A program made the translations under genes and the position numbers. The notes under the pieces were generated by a model. That model made no database searches, was not told the DNA's origin, and was given only the letters and a program-made list of their open reading frames with translations. 64,000 nt of DNA from Takakia lepidozioides (Eukaryota; Streptophyta; Takakiopsida; Takakiales; Takakiaceae), in the NCBI GenBank assembly GCA_030704615.1, contig CM060732.1, forward strand, positions 70,661,053 through 70,725,052. Direction: 5' to 3'. Shown here piece after piece: positions 12,217 through 22,891 of this stretch (position 1 is the first letter of the stretch; each line of letters begins with the position of its first letter).

Positions 12217-12480
12217 GCACTTTGCGATTGCCAGTTTGAACAACTTTCTGAATATGTGCAGTTCGAGGAAAACTACGCCCAGGTATCTGTAGGAAGGGAG
12301 GACCGAAATCTCTTGGCTTCCCCACTGCCACTTGAGATCATCTCCTCCCTCTACTCGGTCGTTGAATGCCACCACTGCACGCCTCAAGCCCCCAAAGGTC
12401 AAAGTATCTCTTCGCGCAATCAATCAACTCATGGAGATCGGAAGGAGTCTCCCCTATGCCTGCGATACCTGGTAAGCCTG
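12217..12480 (-). mobile_element. LINE-B fragment
   Basis: It matches 1,855-2,120 of this window and the 55.8-56.08 kb part of the long LINE-B in reverse complement. It is non-coding now. Confidence 0.8.
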
Positions 12481-13119
12481 AACTACTTGTTTATACCAAT
12501 GTATGTCACACTACCGGATAGAGCCCCTCACAAAGGTTTGAGGGTTCTCTGTGCAAGTGTGGGGCCTCTGTGGCGTTTCCTCGACATGCCTTCAATGCCG
12601 CCCCGATGTGGACTGGCACCTTCCACGCTGCTCCTCTCCTCTGCCTCACCTTCCGCCCTGCTCCCCTCCTCTGCCTCTTCCTTGCCTGGTGTGTAGTCCG
12701 AGGTGTTGGACTTGGAGCATGTCCGCTGGCCAAAAGGTGGGGAGTGTGTGCTCCTTACAATGGGGACGGAAGGAGCTGAAGAATGACTTGTAGCAGGCCA
12801 AAACCCACGAAATATGACGTGGGACCCCAAAGCAAGGAGAGGCAAAGTTCAGCAGCAGAACACTTACAGAAACAGCGACTCTGCTGAACTATGTGGGAAC
12901 TGTGAGGAGTGTGGTGAGTGTGGGGCTCCTGGCACACTGACTACTTGGCCCAGCTGCATGCATGGAGACTGTAGAGAAAACCACAGAAGATTGAAATGGG
13001 AGGAAATGACACTGTTCAATTCGCGTAGTCGCATGCAACCAAATCCATCCGTTCATTTCGAAAAAACATTCCACGTGTAACAAATCCGAGGTCGTGAATA
13101 TGACGACTTAAAGTTGACA

Positions 13120-13290
13120 GATCACACGGTCGGTATGTAATCACCCTGGTTGAATGTTAGGGGAGTAGAATTTACACTAACAGGGTTGAAATGATTGAAT
13201 GAAGTCGCCTTCGTATATGTAACAGTAAATACTCATGGATAAAGGTAAGGTTTGTTTGTTTGAATTTATAGAGCCTATGCTCGCACATAA
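13120..13290 (+). repeat. Dispersed repeat, second copy at 27,763-27,935
   Basis: Both copies share GGTATGTAATCACCCTGGTT and GTAACAGTAAATACTCATGG, and end near a TTATAGAGCCTA segment. No coding capacity is seen. It could be part of an LTR or a MITE; no terminal repeats were recognised. Confidence 0.55.
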
Positions 13291-13313
13291 CATAACATAG
13301 GTAACCTTGAACG

Positions 13314-13666
13314 TGTTGGAAATCAAACTCCTGACCAAGTTATTAACTACCTAGAGTTAAGTCGGGCTTCCATAATAGCAGTGCTAACAAGTCACAAGTT
13401 AACAATAGAGATAACCCTCACTTAACTAAAAGATAGCTAAAGTTAGCTTCTGTTATTAGTGACTCAAGTCATTGTACCGAAATAGCAGGTGGAGATAAAA
13501 GCATGGAGATATGCTATAGTTATCTCAGCTATTTTTAGATTAGACTTTGAGTATAAATTGGGAGAGCTCATATGGTGAACACACAACTTGTTGTGATCTT
13601 ATGGTTGGGTGGAGAGTTCTCGTAACCAGTTCATCTTTTACCTCTATTCTCTGTGGGATTCCAACA
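13314..13666 (+). mobile_element. Probable solo LTR (copia-like)
   Basis: A 353-bp stretch starts TGTTGGAAATC and ends GATTCCAACA, an inverted terminal pair of the sort found in plant Ty1/copia LTRs. A TATA-like GTATAAATT lies near 13,550 with about 115 bp to the right end. The paired locus near 2.8 kb lacks this DNA. The flanking 5-bp sequences do not match, and no primer-binding site or internal coding region follows, so the call is tentative. Confidence 0.45.
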
Positions 13667-14412
13667 TAATGGAATTGTGGGGACAAGACTGTAAAGCAAA
13701 CAGTGTAGTAGGGGTGGAGCTGCTCTCTAGGCAGGTCACAAGCAACTTTGGACCACCGGAATTGTAAATGATGAAGGCTGTTGTGTCACAGAGGCAAGGC
13801 ACATTTGGCCGTCCAGCATCCATTGCAGATGAAGGCGTGTAATGACTGAGATCCAGGCATCCTATTCGGGAAGAAGTTGTGCGACATTCACCAGATTAGG
13901 TATGCATTTCGTGCGATATGTAGTTGAACCTTGTCCATAAGCATTTATAGGCCGCCCTTGAGCGCAACTGCTACCGTAGCTTGTACATCTTGTTAACCCT
14001 TAAATTAAACATGGCGCTTGGGGCTGGCTAAACCTATCGTGGAGACTCATATTGCATCCGCGCTACTGCCTTTTGTGAACACTACTTACGGGCAAGAGAT
14101 GTGGATATGGAAGCGATGCGTTTTATAGAGTTCTGGATTAGCAACAACCGGTGCATGACCAAGAGAATAAGTGGAGCGTGTCAGTGGATTCGAAGGTCGA
14201 AGAAGACAGAGAGACGACATGGCCATATAGACTGATTTCTAGCTTAGTAACAAAAAGAGGATTATGTGGTGTAGATTGCAATAGCATTGTGACTGAGCTT
14301 TGATTGAATGGACTCAGAGCAGAGACGAACGAACGTGGAAATGGTGGAAGCGCGTTGCAACTGAGAGCTTTACAACCTCAGTGCTACTTGCTTTCTGGTT
14401 GATTCTACGGCT

Positions 14413-16728
14413 GTGGGGCGATTTAGGGTTTCGGGGTTGACTTCATCGGTGGCTCTCCCGGGGCCTGCATCAGTCAGCCTGGACAACATGGCGCAGGGTG
14501 GCTGGGTGGACAAACTCTGGACTCTGCCTGGACTTGCTGAGGAGGAAAGGGGCGTTATACATGCGGGTCTTATTAGCTATGAGGATGGGGGTGGGGACCC
14601 AGAGCGCTACTTCCCCCGACGTGGGACAGATGGTGGGATTGTCGCACTCCTGAAGGACGCATTCCTACGAGCTCCTGCTCCTGCTCCTGGTATGTTTCAC
14701 TCCTAGCTGCTTTATTGGATAGGTTTTGTAGACTCTTTGCCACCTTATTGGATAGGATTTGTAGACTCTTTGCTACTTCATTGGATAGATGTCTTTTTGC
14801 GCATTTCTTATTCACGATGATGCTGTGAAATCATCTCTTCTTACCCTCCTTGAACCCGCTGATTCTGCAGGTGAGATTTCTTTCCTAAAAAGTGGACTAG
14901 AAAGTGTTAGCAATTCTTGTTCCTGGGTGGGTCCTTGGCAGACACGGTTGTTTGTTATTTAGATGTGGAATTCTGGTTGTGCACTCAGGGTTGAGCTCTC
15001 TTGGCAATGAGGTGTGGTGTAAGTTTCTTCGCTGCGTTCACCCATCAGGGTGTCAGCTAGTGCGTCACGTGATGCAACTGTCGCATGTTGATGTCCAATC
15101 CAGCACCTTGGACATTTTATTTTGTCATTTGAGTGCATGTTCCACTATGTTGAAATCTTGTTTTGTTTCTACAAGCACCTGATCCTTGTGGTGGTCTGAG
15201 TTTCTCAGGGCTCTGCGGCCTGAGTTTGCTATAGTGAGGTTCAAGTACTTAAGAGTTTGTCGGCACCAGATCATTTGCTCCTTTTGAAGAGGAAATGATA
15301 ATATTAGTTATGACTTCAGATCCTTGGTTGATTATGATCTCAAATGCCAATGAGCAGCTTGTCTTCTAACCCATTCCTTCGTCAGGTACCCCCAGAGTTG
15401 ACAATACTTTATCCATTCGGAAGGACATAGTTGAGCAGCCTGTGCAACTTTGCGGAGTGGATGAGCTGCAGGGATTGTTGGAAACTGAATTGAAGGATGG
15501 CTTACGATTTCCTGTTACTTTGAATATGTGGAAGTCTTTGCCGACGAACAGGAACAAGTTGTTCAAACTAGCTGGACCTGATGAAGAGTGTTATAAGATT
15601 GTTCCACTTGTGAATGCTATTGTGGAGCCTCCAATGCCCGCACCCACAGCTGATACAGAAGATTCTTTTCACCACCTTTGGGACACTCTTATTGAAGAAT
15701 CACTTAAGTTTTTCTTTGATGGCCCTTGGCTAGCAGAGCGAAACGAGTCTGGTGAAGGGAGTACTAGTGGAACAAGGCCCAACAAGGTCGTTAGGTTTGG
15801 TTTCGGGTTCTATGCTTTGTGGAGAGGGGAAGAGAAAGGCCCTACAACTGCTGGTGATCCAAGACAGGAATTGATTTCGAAATTGGACTGGACGTATAAA
15901 CACCTCCCCTTTCTCATGGCGTACTATGCGAAGGCAGCCTTAGTGACATTCTGTGCGCTACATGTGGTTGTGGATCCATATGGAGGATCCATGAAAATGT
16001 GTCGTGATCTCATTCAATTCAAGATATCAAAGGCAGAGGATCGACTTAAGCTTGTACTGGCCTGCATAACTATGGCGAAGTTGCTGAAAGCAATGGAAGA
16101 TGTTTGCGTAAGAGAGGATGAAGTGTCGGATATGCCTCTCATTCGGAGGAACAGTGGAAAAGTTATTCGTCCATGTGGGAGGAAGGTAGAGAAGACCTAT
16201 CCAGATGAGGCTTTCTACAGGAAAGTTGTAGCCATGTATGAGGCGACGTCATCTTGTCCAAATGTGGAACATCTTATGCGTAGAAGGGATTCAGACCGAA
16301 CTATTGTGGTGCAGAGGGCTGTGGTTGCAAAACCAAAGAACTATGACGAACTGATGACCTGTCTCCGATGTTTGTGTGAAGCACTGCAGTGGTTGCACAG
16401 AAAAGGACTCGTGCACAGAGACATCAGGTGGGACAATGTTCTTCGTGACAGGAATAATGCTGAGAAATGGGTACTAGTGGATCTTGATGAGGCAATAAAG
16501 AGCAAGCAGTGCTTCAAGCTCCACCGTCTAGATTCCAATTCACATGCTCCGGAGATGACAGTTGGGCCTCATGATACCATGGTTGACATCTGGGGCATTG
16601 GGTACCTTTTGTCTACTTCAAAAATTATTCTGGATGCAAAGCTTTTGGGTTTGATGGAGAAATGCAAGCATCAGGTGCCAGACCAAAGGCCAACTGCAGC
16701 AAAGTGTCTGGAGTTGCTTGATGCATGA
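14413..16728 (+). CDS. Protein kinase-domain protein, Crinkler/CR-effector-like
   Basis: Two exons, 14413-14689 and 15386-16728, join in phase 1 across a GT-AG intron and give 539 aa. A later start (Met at 14488) is possible. Residues about 110-330 form an unassigned domain (HLWDTLIEESLKFFFDGPW, then FGFYALWRGEEKG and a long helical stretch). Residues about 350-538 are a kinase fold: a GRKVEK lysine, HRD at 436-438 in HRDIRWDN, DLD instead of DFG at 458-460, then HAPEM and a DIWGIGYLL helix. The key Lys, Asp and Asn are present, so activity is plausible. HRDIRW followed by a short C-lobe is typical of kinase domains in fungal/oomycete Crinkler-type effectors and their plant relatives. The preceding domain could be the nuclease-like part of such proteins, but I cannot show catalytic residues. 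It is the most intact single-copy gene in the left half of the window. Confidence 0.65.
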
Positions 16729-16906
16729 CATGTAGTCTGGTAAAAGATGCAGAACTTTAGGAAGAATTATTCTGGATGCGAAGCTTTTGGGTTTGATGGA
16801 GAAATGCAAGCATCAGGTGCCAGACCAAAGGCCAACTGCAGCAGAGTGTCTGGAGTTGCTTGATGCATGACATGTAGTCTGGTAAAAGATGCAGAACTTT
16901 AGGAAG
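16623..16906 (+). repeat. Tandem duplication of the kinase gene 3' end (142 bp x 2)
   Basis: 16623-16764 (last 35 codons, stop and 3' flank) is repeated almost exactly at 16765-16906. The copies differ at very few bases (for example GCAAAG/GCGAAG, GCAGCAAAG/GCAGCAGAG), so the duplication is recent. The gene stops within the first copy. Confidence 0.9.
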
Positions 16907-16991
16907 CTTAGGTCTTCTTGGCGGTTTATTAGGAAGCTGTTCCTTTGCCACAGTACTTAGCATAAATGTGGGTGCAGTAGGGTCTGGTAGT

Positions 16992-17127
16992 GGGAGAAAT
17001 AGTACAAGGAGTGGCACATTTCACCTACATTTTTGAGAGAGTGTCTCCCTCAACACCATGGGAGAAATAGTACAAGGAGTGGCACATTTCACCTACATTT
17101 TTGAGAGAGTGTCTCCCTCAACACCAT
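16992..17127 (+). repeat. Tandem duplication, 68 bp x 2
   Basis: The unit beginning GGGAGAAATAGTACAAGGAG and ending at CTCAACACCAT occurs at 16992-17059 and again, without visible change, at 17060-17127. Confidence 0.9.
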
Positions 17128-17800
17128 GCAGCATTATATGAGTGCGCTCCTCATAGTCAGTTGCACGGAGGTTGCGACAGGGGGCCCATAATTGCTGGAG
17201 CCACATCATCCGCATCATGTCGTCCTCCAGGAAAGAGATTTTATCCCTCCATCGAGATAGAATGCGCTTCACCTACAGTCAACAACATTACAAGCATTAC
17301 TTGTATAACAAGGGCAACACTGTAGGGTTAGTGGTGATCCAACAATTACAATATCATTACACAGTGATCAACAGGTATTCAGTCTCCAGTTCAAAAACTT
17401 GTCATCTCAAACCTGTGCGGACATTAAAATACCCCGAATGAAGCAGTTGAGAATATTATACTGGCGTGTCCTCTCACTAATATTTCCCAGGCTTATATTT
17501 TAGATTAAGACCAAACAAGAGAACATTAACCCTGGAGTAATAGCTACTCACTCCTCCAACACGACGATAATGGTGCACATCGTTAACCCCGCTCCTCTCC
17601 AGCACAGAGTCCCGGGCTTCTCGATTCTCTTACATAGATCTGACACTCTGGGATTAGATGGGAATGTGATTTGATCTGCAGATGATTGAGTTGGAATTTG
17701 ATATCCAGCTTGACCCTGCAAGTTGACACGTTACCCATAAGCATGCCCAAGTATGATCATAAATCTCAAGTCCGTCCCATCTAAGCAGCATTGCCTCTAG
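17128..17800. other. Intergenic region, no supported gene
   Basis: Only short frames are found, without recognisable domains. The sequence enters a minus-strand LINE-A tail at about 17.81 kb. Confidence 0.5.
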
Positions 17801-17810
17801 AGCGCCCATA

Positions 17811-17999
17811 GAGAAATGAAATGGTCTGGTACTTTGTAAAGTGCGCGGAAAGCTCATAGAGCTTATGGGACAAAATGGAAGAAAACATGAGAGAGCAAAC
17901 AAAACCAGAGCCAAAAGTAAAACTATTGCTCGAGGGACTGTCAAAGGGTGAAGGCCTCGTGCAGGTAAGCTCCCAAGCATTTCTGATCCTCATAGTGGA

Positions 18000-18000
<1 letters not shown>
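17811..18000 (-). mobile_element. LINE-A 3' fragment
   Basis: In reverse complement it encodes YEDQKCLGAYLHEAF near its 5' end, then the SLEQ stop region, the CCATAAGCTCTATGAGC core and an ATTTCATTTC end. Its 5' truncation point abuts a (GA)n tract at 18,000-18,027. Confidence 0.75.
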
Positions 18001-18031
<31 letters not shown>

Positions 18032-18592
18032 AAATGTTTGCAATGTCCCAAGGGCGAAGTGCGTGTGAAAGAGATATTCACAAACCATGTAAACGGCAAA
18101 GGCTGAAGAATGAAATGAGCTTTGATCTAGGCTTTTGGAGGTCGTCAGGGGTGCCCATCCCTTCACAATCTGCCTGGCTGGGTCGGTCTCATTCATGTCT
18201 GCTACCTTTGCATAAGAACACCTTGTCCCGGCAATCGCCTCCGAACGTGTGGCCGTGCAACTTTTCGGCTCTACGGATTCCCAATTCCGTTCCAAGCTCT
18301 TAGCGTCGACATATGAGCTATCCAAAGATGGGAACACGTATAACAAATATTTCCAACCAAGCTTTCCTCCAAATTCGTGAAGTCGGTCGGGATAAAACTC
18401 CAAATCCAGATTCTTCAAGTTCACCTTAAGGTCACGAAGGCACTCAGCTGTGATGTCCAGAGACGCTACTGGATCTGTGATATCCACATACGCTACTGGA
18501 TCTATCAGGACCATCGGCGGCCATACTTCGCATTCCGCATCCTTGTTGTCATAGTGCGGCATACTGGATGGTGTTGATGTAAACTCTGCCAC
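17990..18592 (-). CDS. Conserved unknown exon, possibly XS-like, copy B (inverted)
   Basis: The frame reads leftwards from about 18592 and matches the 3401-3990 exon: HYDNKDAECEVWPPM near the N-terminus, LGWKYLLYVFP and YVDAKSLERNWESVE in the middle, then QIVKGWAPLTTSK. An insertion adds a short near-repeat (DPVAYVDITDPVASLDITAE) not seen in copy A. The C-terminal end is not conserved and runs into a (GA)n tract. The similarity extends upstream to about 18,870, so the whole 0.95-kb block is inverted relative to copy A. It now points away from the RING exons at 20.3-21.8 kb, unlike copy A, and is probably detached from its former 3' exons. Confidence 0.4.
18000..18027. repeat. (GA)n microsatellite
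   Basis: About twelve GA units lie exactly between the LINE-A fragment and the conserved unknown exon. Confidence 0.9.
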
Positions 18593-20264
18593 ACTTTAAG
18601 CAGCTGCTCAGCGAAGACAGTACCAACGTCCAACCCCTTCACATGAGCCGCAAGTTTGCGTGGTTATCACAGAAGCGCTATCTGTTCTGCAAACAGACTA
18701 GAAACAAAATAGCCAGCGCCTGCCAATTTGAGCTGACAGGTAACCCTAGTAAAACAACACGTCCCGATCAGTTTCCTTTCAGCTCAGCTTGGTCCCGATG
18801 TCCCCATAAACATCTGCTCTATGCCCTCCCACGGCTTTGCTTGCAAGTCTCGAATGAGGTCGGCAACGATCAGCTTGGCCTATGTCATATGATTCGTTGT
18901 GTCCGCCGCCCGAATTTCATAAACTCCTTCTGCCAGACAGCCGCTCTGCTTTAGCCGGAGCTTTTCGCAAGACAGTGCAGCATGCAAACTGGCAAAACCG
19001 CAAATGGCATCGCAGTTGGGCCATGTCACAGGAGCAGCTGAACCCTCCCCAATCAGCTGCTTTCCATCCATCTACACACATTCATCCACTACGGGCAAAA
19101 CTTTATTATACATCCAAGTACTTGGGTTCATACATCCATTGAGAGTCCCATGGACTACGAGGAGATAGATGACGTCCATCGATTCACAGGGATGAAAACT
19201 GAATGGATGTGTCCCTACGGATGATAAAGTGAGCTCATCCCTAACGAAGCCTGTGCAGCGAGTACAATCCTTTCCCACTTTTTTCATCCTCTCTTGGCGC
19301 TCTTCCTTTCTTCTTGGTCCGCTTGTGAGAAAGGGGTCCATTGCGAGTTACACTAGAGCTCCGAGGAGGATTTTGAGAATGTCTCCAAATCTAATCTGCT
19401 GTTTGCTGTGAATGTAGCCGCAGAGTACACAACAAAGAACCAAAAAAAGACTCCGCTTGCCATTGATACAAATATTACAAAAAAAGAACCACACCTGAAG
19501 GTCTGAGTTTCTTGTGGTACTATCATTCGGCACTAGCATTAGGTTGGCCAGAGCGGCACCCTGAAGGTCACCCACAAGGGTTTTCGGATGAAATTTATAT
19601 CTTTATCCGGACAGAACTGTGGCCGTCCATTGAGTGCGATGGGAAGGCGCAAGTGTCGGGGAGTAAACAGACCGAGATTCTGCGCCAAAGGAAGCAGGAA
19701 GCCAATGAAGGTGATCGACATAAATCTGGGCAGTAGCACCTCTGCTTCGACTTAAGCTTCCTACTCTTCTCTGGGTCTTTTGACTTGGAATGGATGGCGG
19801 GTAATAAACCACCAAGAAGATTCGAGTCTAAACAACTGCCCCTAAATTTGGTAAATGCCTTATTGTTCTTTTATTGAGTTTATAAGCTCAATGGTGGGTC
19901 ATATACCTAGAGCAATGAAACTCCAGAAGCTTTGAGATGTCCCATTTTGCATGATGTTGCACATCTTTCCTGCTGTAGCTGCTGGAGACCTGGTTTCTAG
20001 CAGTTTTCCTTCATGACTAGTAGTTTTCCTTCACCCTGCATGTATTGGACCTGGACAGTAGCAGTGGCAAGCATGGTCATGGTGGCACTTTTGCTATCTA
20101 CCAAGACCCAGATAATTTCAGGTCTTCACAGATTTCAATCTCCTGGGTATGATGATCTAAGATCCTCTTTCTGTGTCTCTTGGTGTTAATCATCTCAGGA
20201 CCCAAACATCCCTGAAAATGTACCTTCAGCACTGGGAACTCTATCACTGCAGCTAGCAGGCATA

Positions 20265-21797
20265 TTGATACGAGAAAGAAAGGAACATTTTCTATTTTCA
20301 AGTGAAAGAGAGATCTGGCCAAATGTGAAGTTCAAGATTCTATCAATGATATCTCACAGGATAAGGTCGGCTAAAGAAAAGGAGATGGACGCACTGGAGG
20401 TCATGGTAATACGGGAGAGTGAACTTGCTACAGCCGAGCAATTGGAACTAGATAAATGTCATCAAGAATTCTGGTTATTACTAAAGACATCTATGCGGCA
20501 ATATAAGAAGGATGTGATGAAGGTTAGCCTTTTCTCTCTCTATCCTCCATATTTCATGCTATCTATACATGTGTTTTCCAGGCAAGAATCCATGATCTTG
20601 ATTCCTTCATGTGGGGGTCCTTTTGCTGAAAGGTATTGGTGGTTTGTCAGCTCCTACTGAATTGACGACAAAAACGAGAGTCCATCTTGGAGCAAAGGGT
20701 GAAGGGAAGGATGCAGTTGGTGGAGCACACCGAAGTTGCCAAGAAAGAGACACTCATGCTTGAAAGTATGATGTCCATAGAAGCTACTGTCAGGGTGATG
20801 AAAAAGGTGAACCGCTTATTGAGCTAAAGCACTAGCAATCATCTTTCTATTCACTTGTCACTCTCACTGAATGGTCTCTTGGTGAGTATCAGGTTTCCAT
20901 TGCAGTGACAGTAATGCAAGCTTCACTGTGGTGTAATTATTGCAACACTCTTTGCGAGTGATTGGGTGGCCTCTACCAAAGGCTTTTAAATGCAAGTGCC
21001 GGGATGCATTTAAACCACCTGAGGTCGTTGGACAAGGTTCTATCTAACATTGTAGAGAATGTATGTCGTCACAGTCTTAGGTGATGCCTTCTCTAGTTTT
21101 ATCTCACGAAACTAAGATTGTTGAATCCCTTGTCTTCAAAATTTTGATGGTCATATGGTTTTTTGAGTATTTATTGGATCTGTTGCAGATTGAGAATGTC
21201 ACCAGATCAAACATGGAGAAGAAGGACATGGAGAAGCACCACAAAACAGAAGCGGCAAGGGTATTGAGAGAAAAAGACGACATGGAGAAGAAGTACAAAA
21301 TGGAAGAGGCTAGGTTATTGAGAGAGAAAGAGGACATGGAGAAGCACCACAAATCAGAAGCAGCGAGGGTATTGAGAGAAAAAGATGACATGGAGGAGCG
21401 CCACAGAATGGAAGAGGCGAGGGTGAGAGTATTGAGAGAGGAAATGCACATGGAGAAGAGGAACGAAACGGAAGAGGCGAGGCACCACCAAATGAAGGAG
21501 GAGACATTGCAAAGAGAGCTTCAAGAGGCAACGCAAACACTGCAGGAGCTTGAGCAAAGTATACAGGAAGAATCCGAGTGTGCAGTTTGTGCTCGAGAAA
21601 TAGAAGGCATCAAAGGGACTCGGAAAAGGCGGATGAGTAACTCTGGTGTTGAGCCAGCTCGAAAGAGAGTATGTTTCAAACCGTGCAACCATGCCGGGGT
21701 GTGTGATGAGTGTGCGGATAATATTTGGACCCGTTCTCAGAAATGCCCCCTGTGCAACACCCAAGTCACTGAGAAGCCAACTGCCATTTGCTTGTGA
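20265..21797 (+). CDS. Coiled-coil/RING-HC protein, copy B (best-preserved)
   Basis: An upstream helical exon at about 20265-20522 (KEKEMDALEVMVIRESEL..., AAG/GT donor) is followed by shorter putative exons whose joins I could not settle, and by the terminal exon 21189-21797 (acceptor TTGCAG). The last exon encodes 202 aa. A coiled coil is built from a repeating REKDDMEKKYKMEEARLL-type unit of about 18 residues, about four times. A C-terminal RING follows with CAVC, a long linker containing KGTRKRR, PCNHAGVCDEC and CPLC (C3HC4 order, 21,579-21,765). IAP-like C-terminal RINGs behind coiled coils are usually E3 ubiquitin ligases. The frame is open throughout, in contrast to copy A. If read from Met 21081 the product would be 238 aa. 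Substrate and expression are unknown. Confidence 0.6.
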
Positions 21798-21839
21798 CTA
21801 TCACCACATTGATGCACCAACAAGACTACATTTGGGTTG

Positions 21840-22890
21840 AATGTAGGATGGCACATACTAGGTTGGTTCCATGTTAATTTTCGGAAGCTTTTGAAGAAAG
21901 AGCAGAACAGGTTCATTTATAATTTTGCGATTGAGTTCATTGAAGGTTCCCGCATGCCCAATCTTATTAGAAGTATTCACGCCAATGAGCTCAGTAAGCA
22001 GCCCATCACACTTGATAACACGAAAACTTTAGAATTTCACAACTTTGCCATTGTGATTGCCATCAAATGTAGGCAACAAAATATCAGATCAGTTGATCTA
22101 CACAAAATTGATTAGATACAGAAGTTTTGCCCTGATGGATTTGAGCTGAAACATGATTATTGTTCAATATTGGGGTCCGGTGTTGTTATTATGGTTTGTG
22201 ATGATGATTGTACTCTGAAGTTCAGTTTAGAGAGAGGCACATGATAGCCAGGGCAGTCTCTAGCTCAGTTGAAGTTTGCCGGGACGTGAAAATTTTCATA
22301 TCTTTCTAATTGGGCATCCTCAACTCTAGAGAAGGCCTAGTTCACAGGTCAGTGGCAACAGCAGGAAACCCAGTATGGTATGCACGGCGTATTGAGGGTT
22401 CGAACTTCGTACTTTGATAGAAATAAAGACGTTGGGAAGAGAGCAAGAAAGCAAGGGGCAAGAAACTTCTAATGTCCAGAGGGGACCCGTGGGCCCATGG
22501 GACAAAGAACTCGAATCCAAGCTTCAAGCTCTTGGCATGGATTTCTCTCTTGCAGGGCAGTTGGCGTACTTACCATGAGAGACACGATCCCTCACAATGG
22601 TTCCTACATCGATCTGCATGCCAATGCAATATGCCGGGAGTGGAGATGGCGGCGAAGTCTTTTACAAAGCTTGAACTCTAGAAAACGCTGAGAAAGCCTA
22701 CTTTTTAATGTGCCAGGTCGCCTTGCGTTGTGGGTGAGGACGTTGGACTCCACTTAACAAGGCAGGGACAAGACCTGTACATTGTAGAGAAGAGGTGTTG
22801 GGATGGAAGGAACATAAGGAACGGGATATTTCTGAAGTGTATGCAACTTGTCCCCCTCCTGATTGCTCGAGGGAAGTAGGTTTCAGCCGG
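21840..22890. other. Flank of RING copy B, no supported gene
   Basis: 21,840-22,500 repeats the 6,430-7,480 flank of copy A. 22,500-22,890 is unique and contains no convincing frame. Confidence 0.5.
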
Positions 22891-22891
22891 T

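Noticed and set aside
14789-14870. Possible small extra exon of the kinase gene (bounded by GGATAG and CTGCAG/GTGAG)
   Set aside because: Direct joining of 14689 to 15386 keeps phase and needs no extra exon; acceptor context is weak.
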